Shown one piece after another: positions 1-9,211 of a stretch of DNA of 54,776 nucleotides. Numbering within the stretch: position 1 is the first letter of the stretch; the number at the start of each line of letters is the position of its first letter. This stretch comes from JAKQHY01 sp034429475 (GTDB lineage: Bacteria; Chloroflexota; Anaerolineae; B4-G1; SLSP01), in assembly GCA_034429475.1 (NCBI GenBank), contig DAOUGD010000045.1, positions 1 to 54,776 on the forward strand. The letters run 5' to 3'. The translations under genes were made by a program, and so were the position numbers. The notes beneath the pieces are model-generated. The model did no database searches. It worked only from the letters and a program-made list of their open reading frames with translations, and had not been told where the DNA came from.

Positions 1-46
1 AGTATTTACAGTCTTTGTTGGGACAATAGAGCGTGTTCCAATCCAT
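1..46 (-). CDS. IS1-like transposase, N-terminal fragment (runs off window)
   Basis: Reading leftward from the ATG at 46, the first 15 residues are MDWNTLYCPNKDCKY, a start with a CPNxxC zinc-knuckle half typical of IS1-like transposases found in Chloroflexota and Cyanobacteria. The gene continues beyond the left edge. It sits directly downstream of the truncated methyltransferase gene, so the element probably inserted there. The family call rests on a short N-terminus, but a plus-strand remnant of what looks like the same transposase type at 7430-7753 supports it. Confidence 0.6.
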   Translation of the reverse strand, partial: MDWNTLYCPNKDCKY

Positions 47-117
47 TTTCGCATCCTTGTGTAGCATTTGTGATGCTCTTAAGGATACGACAAATGGCAC
101 ACTATTTCACTTCCTCA
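1..117 (-). mobile_element. Left-edge IS element, partial
   Basis: The 117 bases before the methyltransferase stop hold the transposase start and about 70 bases of presumed IS end. The methyltransferase reading frame stops abruptly at this boundary after a sequence that in relatives continues into the target-recognition region. I cannot see the other IS end, so terminal repeats and target duplication cannot be checked. Confidence 0.5.
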
Positions 118-3100
118 TCAAGGAAAATGAGGGACAATACCTTCTATTCTAGAAGTACCTTTTTCTCGCACGCCGTTGTGAGCATTTATCAACCAAAAAC
201 CAGAGAAAACCGGGGACCATTTTCTGATATCACGACCTTTCAATAATGGTCTCAAGATTTCCGCATTATTAGCATCCCGACGAATAAGCTCATCTTTTGT
301 CTTGCCGTCGAGAATGAATGCTTCATTGAAACCAGTTTTTATTCCAAAGTAGATTTGAAGCTCCCATTCCTTAATCGGGGTTCCGCGTTGCTCGGCTTTC
401 TGCTTGATACGCTGAACAAGAGGGGCTGCAATGACCCACGTATCTCGGCTGAACCCATCAAAACTCGTATGGTTTTGATAGATGTATGAGTCAAGGCCAC
501 TGCCGGTGAAATCTTCATCAATGGTTACAGCAATCGCCGGTTTTTGTGGTGCGCGTTTTGCAAACAGCAAGATATTGGTATCTACGTTGGCCTGCTCAAA
601 GTTCTGCACTTTGCCAAAGTCTATCAACTGTAAGGGCTGGGTTTTCCGGGCAAAAAAGCCGCGCAACTTCTCACCATAGGCTGCCCGCATCCACTTGTTG
701 GATGAAATAAAGCACAATATCCCATCTTTACCGAGAACTTGCCATCCTTTTTCATAAAACAGACCGTAAATATCCCCCGACTTGGTAAAAGTTTCAAAAC
801 ATTGCTGTTCCAAACGCGCTGATTCGGCCTTTATTTTTTGTAATTGCACATAGGGCGGATTGCCAATCACCACGTCAAACCCTTCAGTAAGCTCAAACAT
901 CCACTCCGGGTCAAAGAAATCGGCACTGGCATTCTGGTCGTAGGGGTTCCAGGCGACCAGCTTTTCGGTGGTTTCAGGCCGGAAGCCGCTCTTTCGCAAG
1001 AGCTGGCCCAACTCGGTTCTGATTTCGGCATCCTTCTGGCGGTACTTTTCCTTGGTCTGGGGCGTGCGCGCGCTAAAGTAGCGGTGGCGCACGTCTTCCA
1101 ATTCGCGCTCTTTTGCGTCTATCGCCAGGTCTTTGAGCATCAACTGCTGCGGGCGCTCAATGCTCAGGAGGGTGTTGGCGGCCACGAATTTGGTCTCCAG
1201 GTTGGGCAGTGGGCGCACACCCCGGTTGGGCTGATCATCGTCCACGCGCTGGTCCACGATCAGGGAGATAAAGAAGCGCAATTTGGCGATCTGCACGGCG
1301 ATGGGTTGGATGTCCACGCCGTAGATGCAGTTCTCGATCAGGTAGAGCTTGCGTCCGTAGTCGCTGGCGTTGCGCTCGAAAACCTCGCTGATTTCCAGCA
1401 ATCGCGTTTCGCGCTCGGTTTTATTGCCCAGACGGAATGCCTGTTCGGTCTCGCGGATCGCCTTTTGACGCTGCGTTTCGCGCCAGTAGGCGTTATCGGG
1501 GTCCAGCTTGCCCAGGACAAAGACCAGCTTGTGCAAAATGCCCATCGGGAATGCGCCGGAACCACAAGCGGGATCCAGAATTTTCAGGCGGTCAATGGCC
1601 GCGATCAGGCCGGTCACTTCTGCCGCGTTGAACCGGTGCGGTTCGTCGTTATAGGCCAACAGGTGGCGGAGGCGAGCCTCGACCTCTGAGCCGGTCAGGG
1701 CTGGGTGCAGATAGGCGATGAGCGACTCATCCACCATATAATTCACGATCTCGCGGGGGGTGTAGAAGGAACCGGTCTGCTTGCGGGCAGTGGTCTCGGT
1801 CTCAGGGTTGTAGGCAGCCAGCAAGTTCTCAAAAACCCGGCCCAGCAGCTCCGGGTCCAAAGCGATTTCCTCCTCGATGGGGGTGTTCTCGGTGATGGTG
1901 AATTTGTAGCTGCTCAAAATCTCAATCAGGCCGCGCACTTTGTAACGCTTGCCGCTGGTGCCATAGATGTGGTTCAAATCCACTTCCCGTTCGTCGTCAA
2001 AGAAAAGCGCATCCGGTACAGTCAACGGGTTATCGGCCCGGTCCGAAAAGCCGTCAATGCGCAGAAGCGGCTGGGGGGGGACGGGATCTTCTTTGTCCAG
2101 GCATTCAAACAGACCGCCGTTCAAAAAGGGGATGGGTGAAAAGAGAGACAGCGCCGCCGCCGGGGCTTTGAAGTAGCGCTCATAGCGGTAGACATTGTGG
2201 ATCATATAGTGTGGGTCACGCCCGCCGCTTTTGGATGTGTGGCGGAACTTGCGGTTGTCCGGCCTGGTTGGGGTGTTCATCTCCTGGTTGAGGGTGGCAA
2301 AGAAGAGATTTTGCAGAATGGCTTTGTAGTATGTGCTGCCATTGGGGTCATCAAAAACCAGTAGGTCGGCCAGTTTGCGCCGGCTGAAGAGATCGTCCGG
2401 CACCAATCCCTTTTCCTTAAGGAACCAGACGAAAATGAGGCGGGTGATAAGCCGGATGAGGCTGGTCGCATTGCGCACGTCCGCATCGTTGCCGGCGCCG
2501 CCGGGAAAGGTAACGCGCTCCACGGCCCAAAAATACCAATCCGCGATCTCTTTGAAGAAGCGCTTGTTGAGTTCGCTGCTGTCCAGCGTGGTCTGCCAGG
2601 CCCGGTGCAATTCCACAAAGTTGCTGAAGTTGTGAACCCGGTGCAGTTCTGTCAGGGACAAGTCAAAGAGAATTTCGATGTGGGCGCGGTGGGGCCGAGC
2701 GGTGTGGATGTCTTTGATCAGTGTGACTTTTTCCAGCACATCTTTGCTGTTATCACGCTTGTGCAGGCGGCGATTGATGATGGAAAACGTGAGGTGAGGG
2801 CCTTGCTTGAAGAGGATCAGCACCGGCATGGGGAAGTGCTTGTTCACCTCGCGGGTAATGTAGGCCAGATCGGTGCGGGTGTAATGGCCGGGACGCAGTT
2901 CAATAGCCAGGAAGAGGTACGATTCGATGATGCGGTTGTCCACGCGCTGGGCGGTAAACATGCTGATCTGGGGGCTTTGCACGATCTCATCCGCAGTGAT
3001 CTGAAACAAAACCTCCACCGTCTGCCATTGTGCCAACAAGGCCCGCTCGGCGCTCAAAGTGTGGTGCAGGTCAAAGGCATCTATAAAACCTTCAGCGGTG

Positions 3101-3237
3101 TTACTATCCAGGTCAAGCTGCTTTTCGCTGGTATAGCCCAATGCCTCAAACAGGGCTAATGCATTATGTTTGAGGTCGCCAGCCGCAAAGGCGCGCAAAG
3201 CCTGCTCAATGTGTTGTTTGGTTGCCAATGGCGTCAT
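118..3237 (-). CDS. Eco57I-type DNA adenine methyltransferase (RM/DISARM-like), C-terminally truncated
   Basis: This is a 1039-residue class I N6-adenine DNA methyltransferase. The SAM-binding motif I DPACGSGAFP is near residue 555 and the catalytic NPPY motif (IGNPPYVQLQ) near residue 790; about 500 residues precede them, as in Eco57I/PglX-like enzymes that carry extra N-terminal domains. The protein ends about 230 residues after NPPY with LINAHNGVREKGTSRIEG and a few further residues, just where a target-recognition domain would begin, and IS sequence follows immediately. It is therefore probably disrupted. The ATG at 3237 is preferred over the GTG at 3246, which is too close to the GGAG. 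It lies 36 bases downstream of the helicase gene and is probably co-transcribed as a defence module. Confidence 0.85.
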   Translation of the reverse strand: MTPLATKQHIEQALRAFAAGDLKHNALALFEALGYTSEKQLDLDSNTAEGFIDAFDLHHTLSAERALLAQWQTVEVLFQITADEIVQSPQISMFTAQRVDNRIIESYLFLAIELRPGHYTRTDLAYITREVNKHFPMPVLILFKQGPHLTFSIINRRLHKRDNSKDVLEKVTLIKDIHTARPHRAHIEILFDLSLTELHRVHNFSNFVELHRAWQTTLDSSELNKRFFKEIADWYFWAVERVTFPGGAGNDADVRNATSLIRLITRLIFVWFLKEKGLVPDDLFSRRKLADLLVFDDPNGSTYYKAILQNLFFATLNQEMNTPTRPDNRKFRHTSKSGGRDPHYMIHNVYRYERYFKAPAAALSLFSPIPFLNGGLFECLDKEDPVPPQPLLRIDGFSDRADNPLTVPDALFFDDEREVDLNHIYGTSGKRYKVRGLIEILSSYKFTITENTPIEEEIALDPELLGRVFENLLAAYNPETETTARKQTGSFYTPREIVNYMVDESLIAYLHPALTGSEVEARLRHLLAYNDEPHRFNAAEVTGLIAAIDRLKILDPACGSGAFPMGILHKLVFVLGKLDPDNAYWRETQRQKAIRETEQAFRLGNKTERETRLLEISEVFERNASDYGRKLYLIENCIYGVDIQPIAVQIAKLRFFISLIVDQRVDDDQPNRGVRPLPNLETKFVAANTLLSIERPQQLMLKDLAIDAKERELEDVRHRYFSARTPQTKEKYRQKDAEIRTELGQLLRKSGFRPETTEKLVAWNPYDQNASADFFDPEWMFELTEGFDVVIGNPPYVQLQKIKAESARLEQQCFETFTKSGDIYGLFYEKGWQVLGKDGILCFISSNKWMRAAYGEKLRGFFARKTQPLQLIDFGKVQNFEQANVDTNILLFAKRAPQKPAIAVTIDEDFTGSGLDSYIYQNHTSFDGFSRDTWVIAAPLVQRIKQKAEQRGTPIKEWELQIYFGIKTGFNEAFILDGKTKDELIRRDANNAEILRPLLKGRDIRKWSPVFSGFWLINAHNGVREKGTSRIEGIVPHFP

Positions 3238-3273
3238 ATACTTCACCTACTCCGTGATCCGTATCCCATCCCT

Positions 3274-6200
3274 TTACTTTATCACCAGCCACGTCATCAG
3301 ATCAAAGTCGGTTGTTTTGCTGACCTGCTTGCTTTTATCAATCAGCACCCCCCCACGCCCGGCATTGACCAATTGGCTGGCCGCCCGTTTCTTAAAAGTG
3401 CGCTCAATGGAACTCACCGCCCGATCTAGCAATCCATCGTACAGGCTCATATCCGTTCCGTTGTGGGTCTCGGTGTCAAAAAGCTGGCACAACTGCTCGT
3501 AGGGCACGGTTTTACCCACGCACAGCTCCCGGAAAATATCCAGGATTTGCTTGGGTTGGGCAAAGCCAAAGCGCACTGTGTTATCGTTCCGCACGTAGAC
3601 CAGGAAATAGGGCCGTAAAGGGTTAACCGTATCGGTACCTACTGTGTCGCCCGGCTGCCGTAGACAGTAAATCACGCCCGGCTCAATTTGAGGGATGTCG
3701 TCGCGGGTTGGCACCACCGCATACAGCCCCGATGGGGCATCCTGCAATATCCGGCGGTTGGCCTCCAGATATTTCAGCAGCTCGATGCGAAAATCATCCA
3801 GGGAGAATTCATTAAAAACCACCGTTTCGGTGAAATCTTCCAGGTCCAGGATCTCATCCTTCAGCCGCAAAAGCTGCCGATCACGGTAGGTCAGCTCATC
3901 CTCAAGCAAAGCCTGAATTTGTTCAGGCGCCAGCAGATTGTCCGCCATCGTAGCGGTAATATCCACCAGGGCCATGCGCGCCTCAACCCGGTTTTTCAGA
4001 TTGATGTATTGGTTGAGGTCGGGCGTGGGCCAAAAGTTGACCAGATACACGGCGGTGTTGATGCTGCCAATGCGGTCAATGCGGCCAAATCGCTGAATGA
4101 TGCGCACCGGATTCCAGTGGATGTCATAATTGATGAGGTAATCGCAATCCTGCAAGTTCTGTCCTTCGGAGATACAGTCGGTGGCAATCAGCAGGTCAAT
4201 TTCGTCTTGTTGGGGCATACCGGGCATTTGCGCGCGTTGCTTGGAAACCGGTGAAAAGTTGATCAGGATATCCTGAAACCGGTTGCGCCCCAGGGTCGTT
4301 TGGTTCTCCTGTGTGCCACCTGTGACCATTGCGATATGGATATTCAGATCATTTCGGGCCCAATCTCTAATCTGCGTGTAAAGGTAGCCAGCCGTATCGG
4401 CAAAGGCGGTAAAGACCAATACTTTGCGATTCTGGCCGCGTTTATTGGTCGTCGGCTGGTTGACCTTGGCTGCAATCAATTGTTTCAATGCGGCCAGCTT
4501 CGCGTCACGGTCAGGAGTTACCCCGTTGGCCGAGTTATAAATCAGGTCAATTTGCCGCAAATCTTCCCGCAACGCGGCTTCCCAGGCATCCAGATCCAGG
4601 TGCGCCATGTTGTATTTGAACTTGCGCCCCACCTGTAGGGCGGCTTGCAGTTCTTCATCTTCCAGGCTCTCAATATTCAGGTCGTCCAGGTCAAGCTCAG
4701 GATCGGAGGCCAATTCGCGATAGCGTTTAATCCGATCCAACAACTGTTCGATTTTCTCAATCGTGCGCGCCATTGTGGTGCGGAAAGCATCAATGGAGCT
4801 TTCCAAACGCTTGAGAAAGTTGACCTTCATCATGCCAATCAGATAATGTTCGCGGTGGCTCTGAGTGAAGGCCTTTACAGCGCGACTATCGTTATAGAGA
4901 GAGTGGTATTCCGGTAGCACATACGCTGCGGGATTGAACAACGACAGCCGGTACCTGGAAATTTCTTCATTGAGCCGATCGTAGGACATAAAACGGCTTT
5001 TCGTATCAATATCCGGGAAAATCGCCACCGGCTTGGTACGTTGTGGAAACCCACCCAGCTCGGCAACAGTGTCGGCATAGTAGCGTTGGATATGCTTGCG
5101 CGATCGGGCAATCGTTAACTCATCCAACAACTTGAAAAAGGCGGAGCTAAGACGCTCCAGCAACAACCGGGTATCACGGGTTTTGCTCTCACCGGCCCAT
5201 TCATTGAAAGTGCGCTGGGCGGCGGCCAGGGTGTCTTCCAGGTTGGCAACCCCCATTGATTCCTGAAAGGCATCGTCTTTGCCTTCGGTAATGAAGTAAA
5301 GCTGGTTGCGCAAGTCTCTCAGGTCATTGTTGACCGGCGTGGCCGAAAGCAACAGCACCTTGGTTTTACGGCCCGATTGAATGATGTCTTCCATCATGCG
5401 TTCGTAACGGCTTTTGCGGATAACGTTGCCATCTTCGTCGCGTCGCCCACGGGTGTTGTTGCGGAAATTGTGCGACTCATCAATCACCACCAGGTCATAA
5501 TTGCCCCACATCACGGTGGACAAATCCACATCCCCGGATGTCCCCCCATCGCGGCTCAGATCGGTGTGCGACAGCACTGTATAGCCAAATCTGTCCGCCA
5601 GGAAGGGGTTCAAAGCGCTGTTATTAGAGGATTGGTAAACCGTCCAGTTTTCACGCAGTTTCTTAGGACACAACACCAACACCCGATCATTGCGCAGCTC
5701 AAAGTATTTGATGACCGCCAACGCCTCAAAGGTTTTGCCCAGGCCGACGCTATCAGCAACGATACAGCCATTGTGGGTGAGAATTTTGTTGATCGCTGCG
5801 GTCACGCCATCCCGTTGGAACTCAAACAGTGTCTTCCAAATTTGCGTATCATACAGATGCGCCTGTTCGGCGAGCAACCCGCTGGCCTCCTGTTCTTCCA
5901 GGTATTGCTCAAACAAGTGAAACAGTGTTTTGTAGTAAATGAACTCCGGGGCTTGATTCTGGCCGAGCTGTTCCAGGTAGTGCAGCACTTCCTCTTTGAC
6001 ATCTTCGACCAGTTCGGCATCATTCCACAATTCGTTAAACCAGTTGAGCAAGTCGCGGCGATCGCGATTGTCGTTGACTTCCAAGTTCAGCTCAATATTG
6101 TTGCGGCCAGCGAAAGCACTCAAGCCTAACCCGCTCACGGTAAAGTTGGAACTGCCTACAATCGCCTCGACTAGGCCCTGATGGTCAATGTGGTACAGTT

Positions 6201-6582
6201 TGCCATGCAGCAAACTTGATTGTTTGACCGAGCGGATTTCGACCTTATCTCTAATCCAGGCGGCGCATTCTTTGGCGACCTGGCGTTGTTGCAGTTGACC
6301 TTGCAGTGTCAGGCCAGAGTCTTTAATATCGAAGGCCTTTTGGTCGGTTTTGCTGGGGTCAAGCGTGCGGATAAAGCGTGGTTCGCCAAACAAAAACCGT
6401 AGTTCTTCAATGCCATCCAGTTCTGGCTTTAAGCCTTCATAGGCGTAAATGGTAAAGTAAGCCGATACAATGGAGAGCTTGGACCCATGTTTGATTTTTT
6501 CTCGGAGGAATTCCGCTACAGTTCCCCGGCTAAGGTTGTCTCTGATACCAGAATCTGGCAAAGCTGATTGGGTATTGGGCAT
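3274..6582 (-). CDS. PLD-nuclease/SNF2-family helicase (defence-associated)
   Basis: The protein has 1102 residues. A phospholipase-D-like nuclease module is N-terminal: HGKLYHID near residue 130 followed by GSSNFT. A superfamily 2 helicase follows, with Walker A GLGKTFEA near 276, DESH box (VVIDESHNFRN) near 366, SATPVNN motif III, and the C-terminal QRFGRIDRIG motif VI near 830. The likely role is DNA translocation or degradation of invading DNA together with the adjacent methyltransferase, as in DISARM-like and other restriction modules; the exact system type is inferred. The ATG at 6582 follows AGGAG at good spacing. Base composition is less GC-rich than the genes to the right, suggesting separate acquisition. 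Confidence 0.85.
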   Translation of the reverse strand: MPNTQSALPDSGIRDNLSRGTVAEFLREKIKHGSKLSIVSAYFTIYAYEGLKPELDGIEELRFLFGEPRFIRTLDPSKTDQKAFDIKDSGLTLQGQLQQRQVAKECAAWIRDKVEIRSVKQSSLLHGKLYHIDHQGLVEAIVGSSNFTVSGLGLSAFAGRNNIELNLEVNDNRDRRDLLNWFNELWNDAELVEDVKEEVLHYLEQLGQNQAPEFIYYKTLFHLFEQYLEEQEASGLLAEQAHLYDTQIWKTLFEFQRDGVTAAINKILTHNGCIVADSVGLGKTFEALAVIKYFELRNDRVLVLCPKKLRENWTVYQSSNNSALNPFLADRFGYTVLSHTDLSRDGGTSGDVDLSTVMWGNYDLVVIDESHNFRNNTRGRRDEDGNVIRKSRYERMMEDIIQSGRKTKVLLLSATPVNNDLRDLRNQLYFITEGKDDAFQESMGVANLEDTLAAAQRTFNEWAGESKTRDTRLLLERLSSAFFKLLDELTIARSRKHIQRYYADTVAELGGFPQRTKPVAIFPDIDTKSRFMSYDRLNEEISRYRLSLFNPAAYVLPEYHSLYNDSRAVKAFTQSHREHYLIGMMKVNFLKRLESSIDAFRTTMARTIEKIEQLLDRIKRYRELASDPELDLDDLNIESLEDEELQAALQVGRKFKYNMAHLDLDAWEAALREDLRQIDLIYNSANGVTPDRDAKLAALKQLIAAKVNQPTTNKRGQNRKVLVFTAFADTAGYLYTQIRDWARNDLNIHIAMVTGGTQENQTTLGRNRFQDILINFSPVSKQRAQMPGMPQQDEIDLLIATDCISEGQNLQDCDYLINYDIHWNPVRIIQRFGRIDRIGSINTAVYLVNFWPTPDLNQYINLKNRVEARMALVDITATMADNLLAPEQIQALLEDELTYRDRQLLRLKDEILDLEDFTETVVFNEFSLDDFRIELLKYLEANRRILQDAPSGLYAVVPTRDDIPQIEPGVIYCLRQPGDTVGTDTVNPLRPYFLVYVRNDNTVRFGFAQPKQILDIFRELCVGKTVPYEQLCQLFDTETHNGTDMSLYDGLLDRAVSSIERTFKKRAASQLVNAGRGGVLIDKSKQVSKTTDFDLMTWLVIK

Positions 6583-6786
6583 AGGGTGCTCCTGTCGCAA
6601 CGATATTCAAGCGATGTGCTTTAAAACATACCCGCCCCCGGCGAGTTGACGCGCGGGGGCGGGTGTGGTATTCTTAGGCCCACCACGGCGCGGCAATCGC
6701 CGTTGGTTGTTGCCCCGGGCTAGTCAAGAGCTGCGGGGCGTTTTATTTTGCACTCCACTTAGTATAAGGTAACTTCCAAAAGATGC
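6583..6786 (-). other. Leader of the helicase operon with GC hairpin
   Basis: There is no gene here. A strong hairpin (ACCCGCCCCCG pairing with CGGGGGCGGGT, about 6627-6661) lies about 45 bases before the helicase start. Further upstream the minus strand has TTGACT at about 6727-6732, but I see no convincing -10 box. Confidence 0.4.
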
Positions 6787-6815
6787 AAAAAGCCCGCTGC
6801 TCAATCACAGCGGGC
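6787..6815 (-). terminator. Rho-independent terminator after recombinase fragment
   Basis: GCCCGCTG at 6792-6799 pairs perfectly with CAGCGGGC at 6808-6815, and on the minus strand the stem is followed by a run of five U. It lies about 160 bases downstream of the truncated recombinase gene. Confidence 0.75.
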
Positions 6816-6978
6816 CAGTATTTCCCAGGAAATAGCGTTCAACACTCAGTCCATGCTTTCTGTGATCTCCATACTCCGCGCGCTCCCACTCACCAGATCA
6901 AAATACGTCACGTACACGTCCAAGTCCCGCGTCACCAACAGTTGGTACACGTACTGCGCCGTGACCGTTGCCGCCTCC

Positions 6979-7428
6979 TCACTCTCCCCACACCACCTTC
7001 TCTGTCACCGCCTGCGAATCTGCTTGACTGAGCGTGATGTACCGCCGCGTCGTGTTCAGGTTCGTGTGCTCCAACAACGCCACGACCTTCTCCATCCCCA
7101 CGCCGGTATCCACTAGGTTCTTGACGAACGAGTGGCGCAGTGTATGCGGACTTACCTTTTCCACCTTGAGGCGCTCCGTCGGGTCGCGCACGCGCTCGGA
7201 GATCGCCCGCTCAGATAGTGCTCTCCCTTTCTGCGAGAGGAACAACGCCGCGTAATTGCTCTCTGTTCGCACGCTCAGCCATGCCTGCAACGCCTCTTGC
7301 GCATCTTTGTTCAACAGGACGGCGCGTGCCTTCCAGCCTTTTTCTTGCCGGACCTGCACTTCCCCCGACCGCTCGTTGAGTGTTATATCGTTCATTTGTA
7401 GGGCCGCCACCCCTGCGAACCGCAGACC
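6979..7428 (-). pseudogene. Tyrosine recombinase, catalytic half only
   Basis: The reading frame holds the C-terminal catalytic domain of an XerC/D-type tyrosine recombinase: NTGLRFAGVAAL (Arg I region), the beta-hairpin lysine in RQEKGWKARAV, HTLRHSF (box II), then EHTNLNTTRRYI with the nucleophile tyrosine. The N-terminal DNA-binding domain is missing. Upstream of about 7430 the frame runs antisense through a transposase remnant, so the residues before NTGLRF are not recombinase. The gene was broken by the mobile-element event. It differs from the intact recombinase at 8189-9037. Confidence 0.8.
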
Positions 7429-7429
7429 G

Positions 7430-7753
7430 GTGTTGAGTGGGCGCCTGAACACGGCCTTCGTGGAACGAGTGAACCTGACCATCCGGCAAGGGGTGGCGTT
7501 GCTGGTGCGGCGCACCTGGGGAACAGCGCAAACGGTCAGGGCACCGCGGCTACACTTGCTCTGGTGGCAAGGCTACTATCACTTCGTGCGGCCGCATCAG
7601 GCCTTGCGCCAGGAGTATCCCCAGTCACTGCTCCACCGGGACCAGCAACGCCCCAATCGCTATCGGGAACGGATACCGACGATGGCGGCGGGACTCACGG
7701 AGCACCGCTGGATGGTGTAGGAGTTCCTCAACTTCCCCATCCCGGCTGCGTAA
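7430..7753 (+). pseudogene. IS1-like transposase, C-terminal remnant with amber codon
   Basis: This is the only credible plus-strand coding remnant in the window. It encodes GRLNTAFVERVNLTIRQGV, then YYHFVRPHQALR and AAGLTEHRWMV, the DDE catalytic C-terminal part of IS1-like transposases. The 5' half is missing. A TAG at 7718-7720 interrupts the frame, but EFLNFPIPAA continues in frame to a TAA at 7751-7753, which looks like the natural C-terminus. The remnant is thus both truncated and mutated. It probably comes from the same broad IS type as the fragment at the left edge. Confidence 0.75.
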
Positions 7754-7934
7754 GGGAGCAGCGAAGCGTCGCCCCCATGGGAACGTTCCGCACCAGCGGT
7801 GCGTCTCCCCGCCGCGATCTCCCCAAGAATGGGCAGATGGGTGGATTGCTTGCCCATCAGTCTCCCTGATGGTGCTGGCGGCCCGTTTTTCGACCTCATG
7901 AGCGGCGATCGAGGCCTCATGGAGAGGGGAGCGG

Positions 7935-8185
7935 TGTGCGTGGAATTATCCACCATATCTGTACGATAGTACCAAATATCCACCAAGACAATATCGCAAG
8001 CCCGCAGTGCCGCAAGGGTCTGGGTTATCAGTTCGGACGGAGAATAGTGATATGCTCCCCAGTGTTCCACGTCGCGCAAGATACAGGCGGTTTCACACTG
8101 TTGCTTAGCCAGGATGGCGGTGAGTGTAGTAATCAAGGGCCGATTACGGAGATCGGCGTGGTACTTGATGAACAGAAAGCCCCGT
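7935..8185 (-). pseudogene. Nucleoside 2-deoxyribosyltransferase-like fragment
   Basis: The minus strand encodes KYHADLRNRPLI, ACILRDVEHWGAYH and ALRACDIVLVDI, which resembles the N-terminal half of nucleoside 2-deoxyribosyltransferase/TIR-like (PF05014-type) proteins. There is no ATG between the recombinase stop at 8189 and the homologous part, and the similarity ends at about 7940 where the transposase-remnant side begins. I regard it as a broken gene fragment. The family call is from pattern memory only. Confidence 0.5.
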
Positions 8186-8188
8186 ATT

Positions 8189-9037
8189 TTACAGTTCCTC
8201 CACCATTTCCTGCACCCGTCCGGCGTCAGGATGCAAATACCGCGTCGTTGTCGCCACGCTGCTATGACCGAGCAACTGCGCCAGCGTCGCAATGTCGCCG
8301 CCGGCCTGCAAGAAGCGGGTGGCGAAGGTGTGCCGCAGCGTGTGCGGGGTGATCTTCTGCGTCAGCCCGGCGCGCTGCGCGGCGGCGGCGAGTAACCGTT
8401 GCACATCCCGCGCTCCCAGCGCCTGCCAGCTCCGGCTGAGGAACAGCAGCTTACTCTCCGGTGCCTGGGGGCGCACAGCGAGGTAGGCCCGCAAGGCCGC
8501 GCGGGCTTCTTTGGGCAACGCCACCGCCCTTTCCTTCCCGCCTTTCCCCTGCCGGATCAGCACGGCGCCACCCCGGTCGCCCAACTGCACATCCCCGATG
8601 TGCAAGGTCAGGGCCTCGCTGATCCGCAAACCAGCCCGCGCTAAGACGTTGAGCAGCGCGACATTGCGCTTATCCTGCCAATCCGGACCGTCCACCGCGG
8701 CCAGCAGCCGGCCCAGGGCGCGGGCGTCCAACGCCTCCACCGCCGGCGTAACTAGCTTGACGCCTTTCAGCCGCAAATTCCGCCCGTGACAGCGCAGTAA
8801 CCCCCGCAGCGCGGCCAGGTGCAGATTGATGGTGGCCGCCTGGTAATGTCGTTCCCCGCTGAGGTAGTGGCGGTAGGCGCGGAGTTCCTCCACCGTCAGC
8901 AAGGCCACTTCCGGTTCGCAGTGATAAGTCTGGGTATACCAGGTGTGGAACTGCGTCAGGGCGTCGGCGTAGCGGCGCTGGGTCAGTCCTTCGTGATCGA
9001 TCAGAAATGTAGTGGTGGCAACCTGCCAGTTCATCAT
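8189..9037 (-). CDS. Tyrosine recombinase/integrase (XerD-like)
   Basis: A complete 282-residue tyrosine recombinase. It has an N-terminal SAM-like DNA-binding region (about residues 1-100), the Arg I region LARAGLRISEALTL, the basic hairpin RQGKGGKERAV, HTLRHTFATRF (box II), and LGHSSVATTTRYLHP with the catalytic tyrosine. It could act in integration of the element or resolution of multimers. The ATG at 9037 follows AGGAGG with 7-base spacing and is better than the TTG at 9040. It is expressed from its own promoter just upstream. The downstream deoxyribosyltransferase-like fragment begins immediately after its stop. Confidence 0.9.
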   Translation of the reverse strand: MMNWQVATTTFLIDHEGLTQRRYADALTQFHTWYTQTYHCEPEVALLTVEELRAYRHYLSGERHYQAATINLHLAALRGLLRCHGRNLRLKGVKLVTPAVEALDARALGRLLAAVDGPDWQDKRNVALLNVLARAGLRISEALTLHIGDVQLGDRGGAVLIRQGKGGKERAVALPKEARAALRAYLAVRPQAPESKLLFLSRSWQALGARDVQRLLAAAAQRAGLTQKITPHTLRHTFATRFLQAGGDIATLAQLLGHSSVATTTRYLHPDAGRVQEMVEEL

Positions 9038-9073
9038 CAATGTTCCTCCTATTCATAGTGTGTTATACAATAT

Positions 9074-9101
9074 ATTATACTATATTTATTAAATATGTCA
9101 A
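9074..9101 (-). promoter_or_regulatory. Near-consensus sigma-70 promoter for the integrase
   Basis: On the minus strand TTGACA (plus 9096-9101) is followed after 16 bases by TATAAT (plus 9074-9079), in a strikingly AT-rich stretch about 35 bases before the integrase start. Both hexamers match the consensus perfectly. It is the clearest promoter I can see in the window. Confidence 0.85.
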
Positions 9102-9154
9102 TATGTTTTTACGGAAAATCACCCATTGCTGTATGGGACCGCTAACGCCCAACA

Positions 9155-9211
9155 AAAACCGCCCGATGTTATATGCCATCGGGCGGTTTTGGGTAACTGG
9201 GGCCGTAGCCC
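9155..9211 (-). terminator. UNCG hairpin plus terminator after the methyltransferase-helicase gene
   Basis: On the minus-strand RNA a GGGC(UACG)GCCC hairpin (9200-9211) abuts the stop codon. It is followed after 9 bases by a 14-bp hairpin (AAAACCGCCCGATG at 9155-9168 with its complement at 9177-9190) and a U-rich tail. The long hairpin is a convincing Rho-independent terminator; the short tetraloop hairpin recurs at other block ends in the window. Confidence 0.85.
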
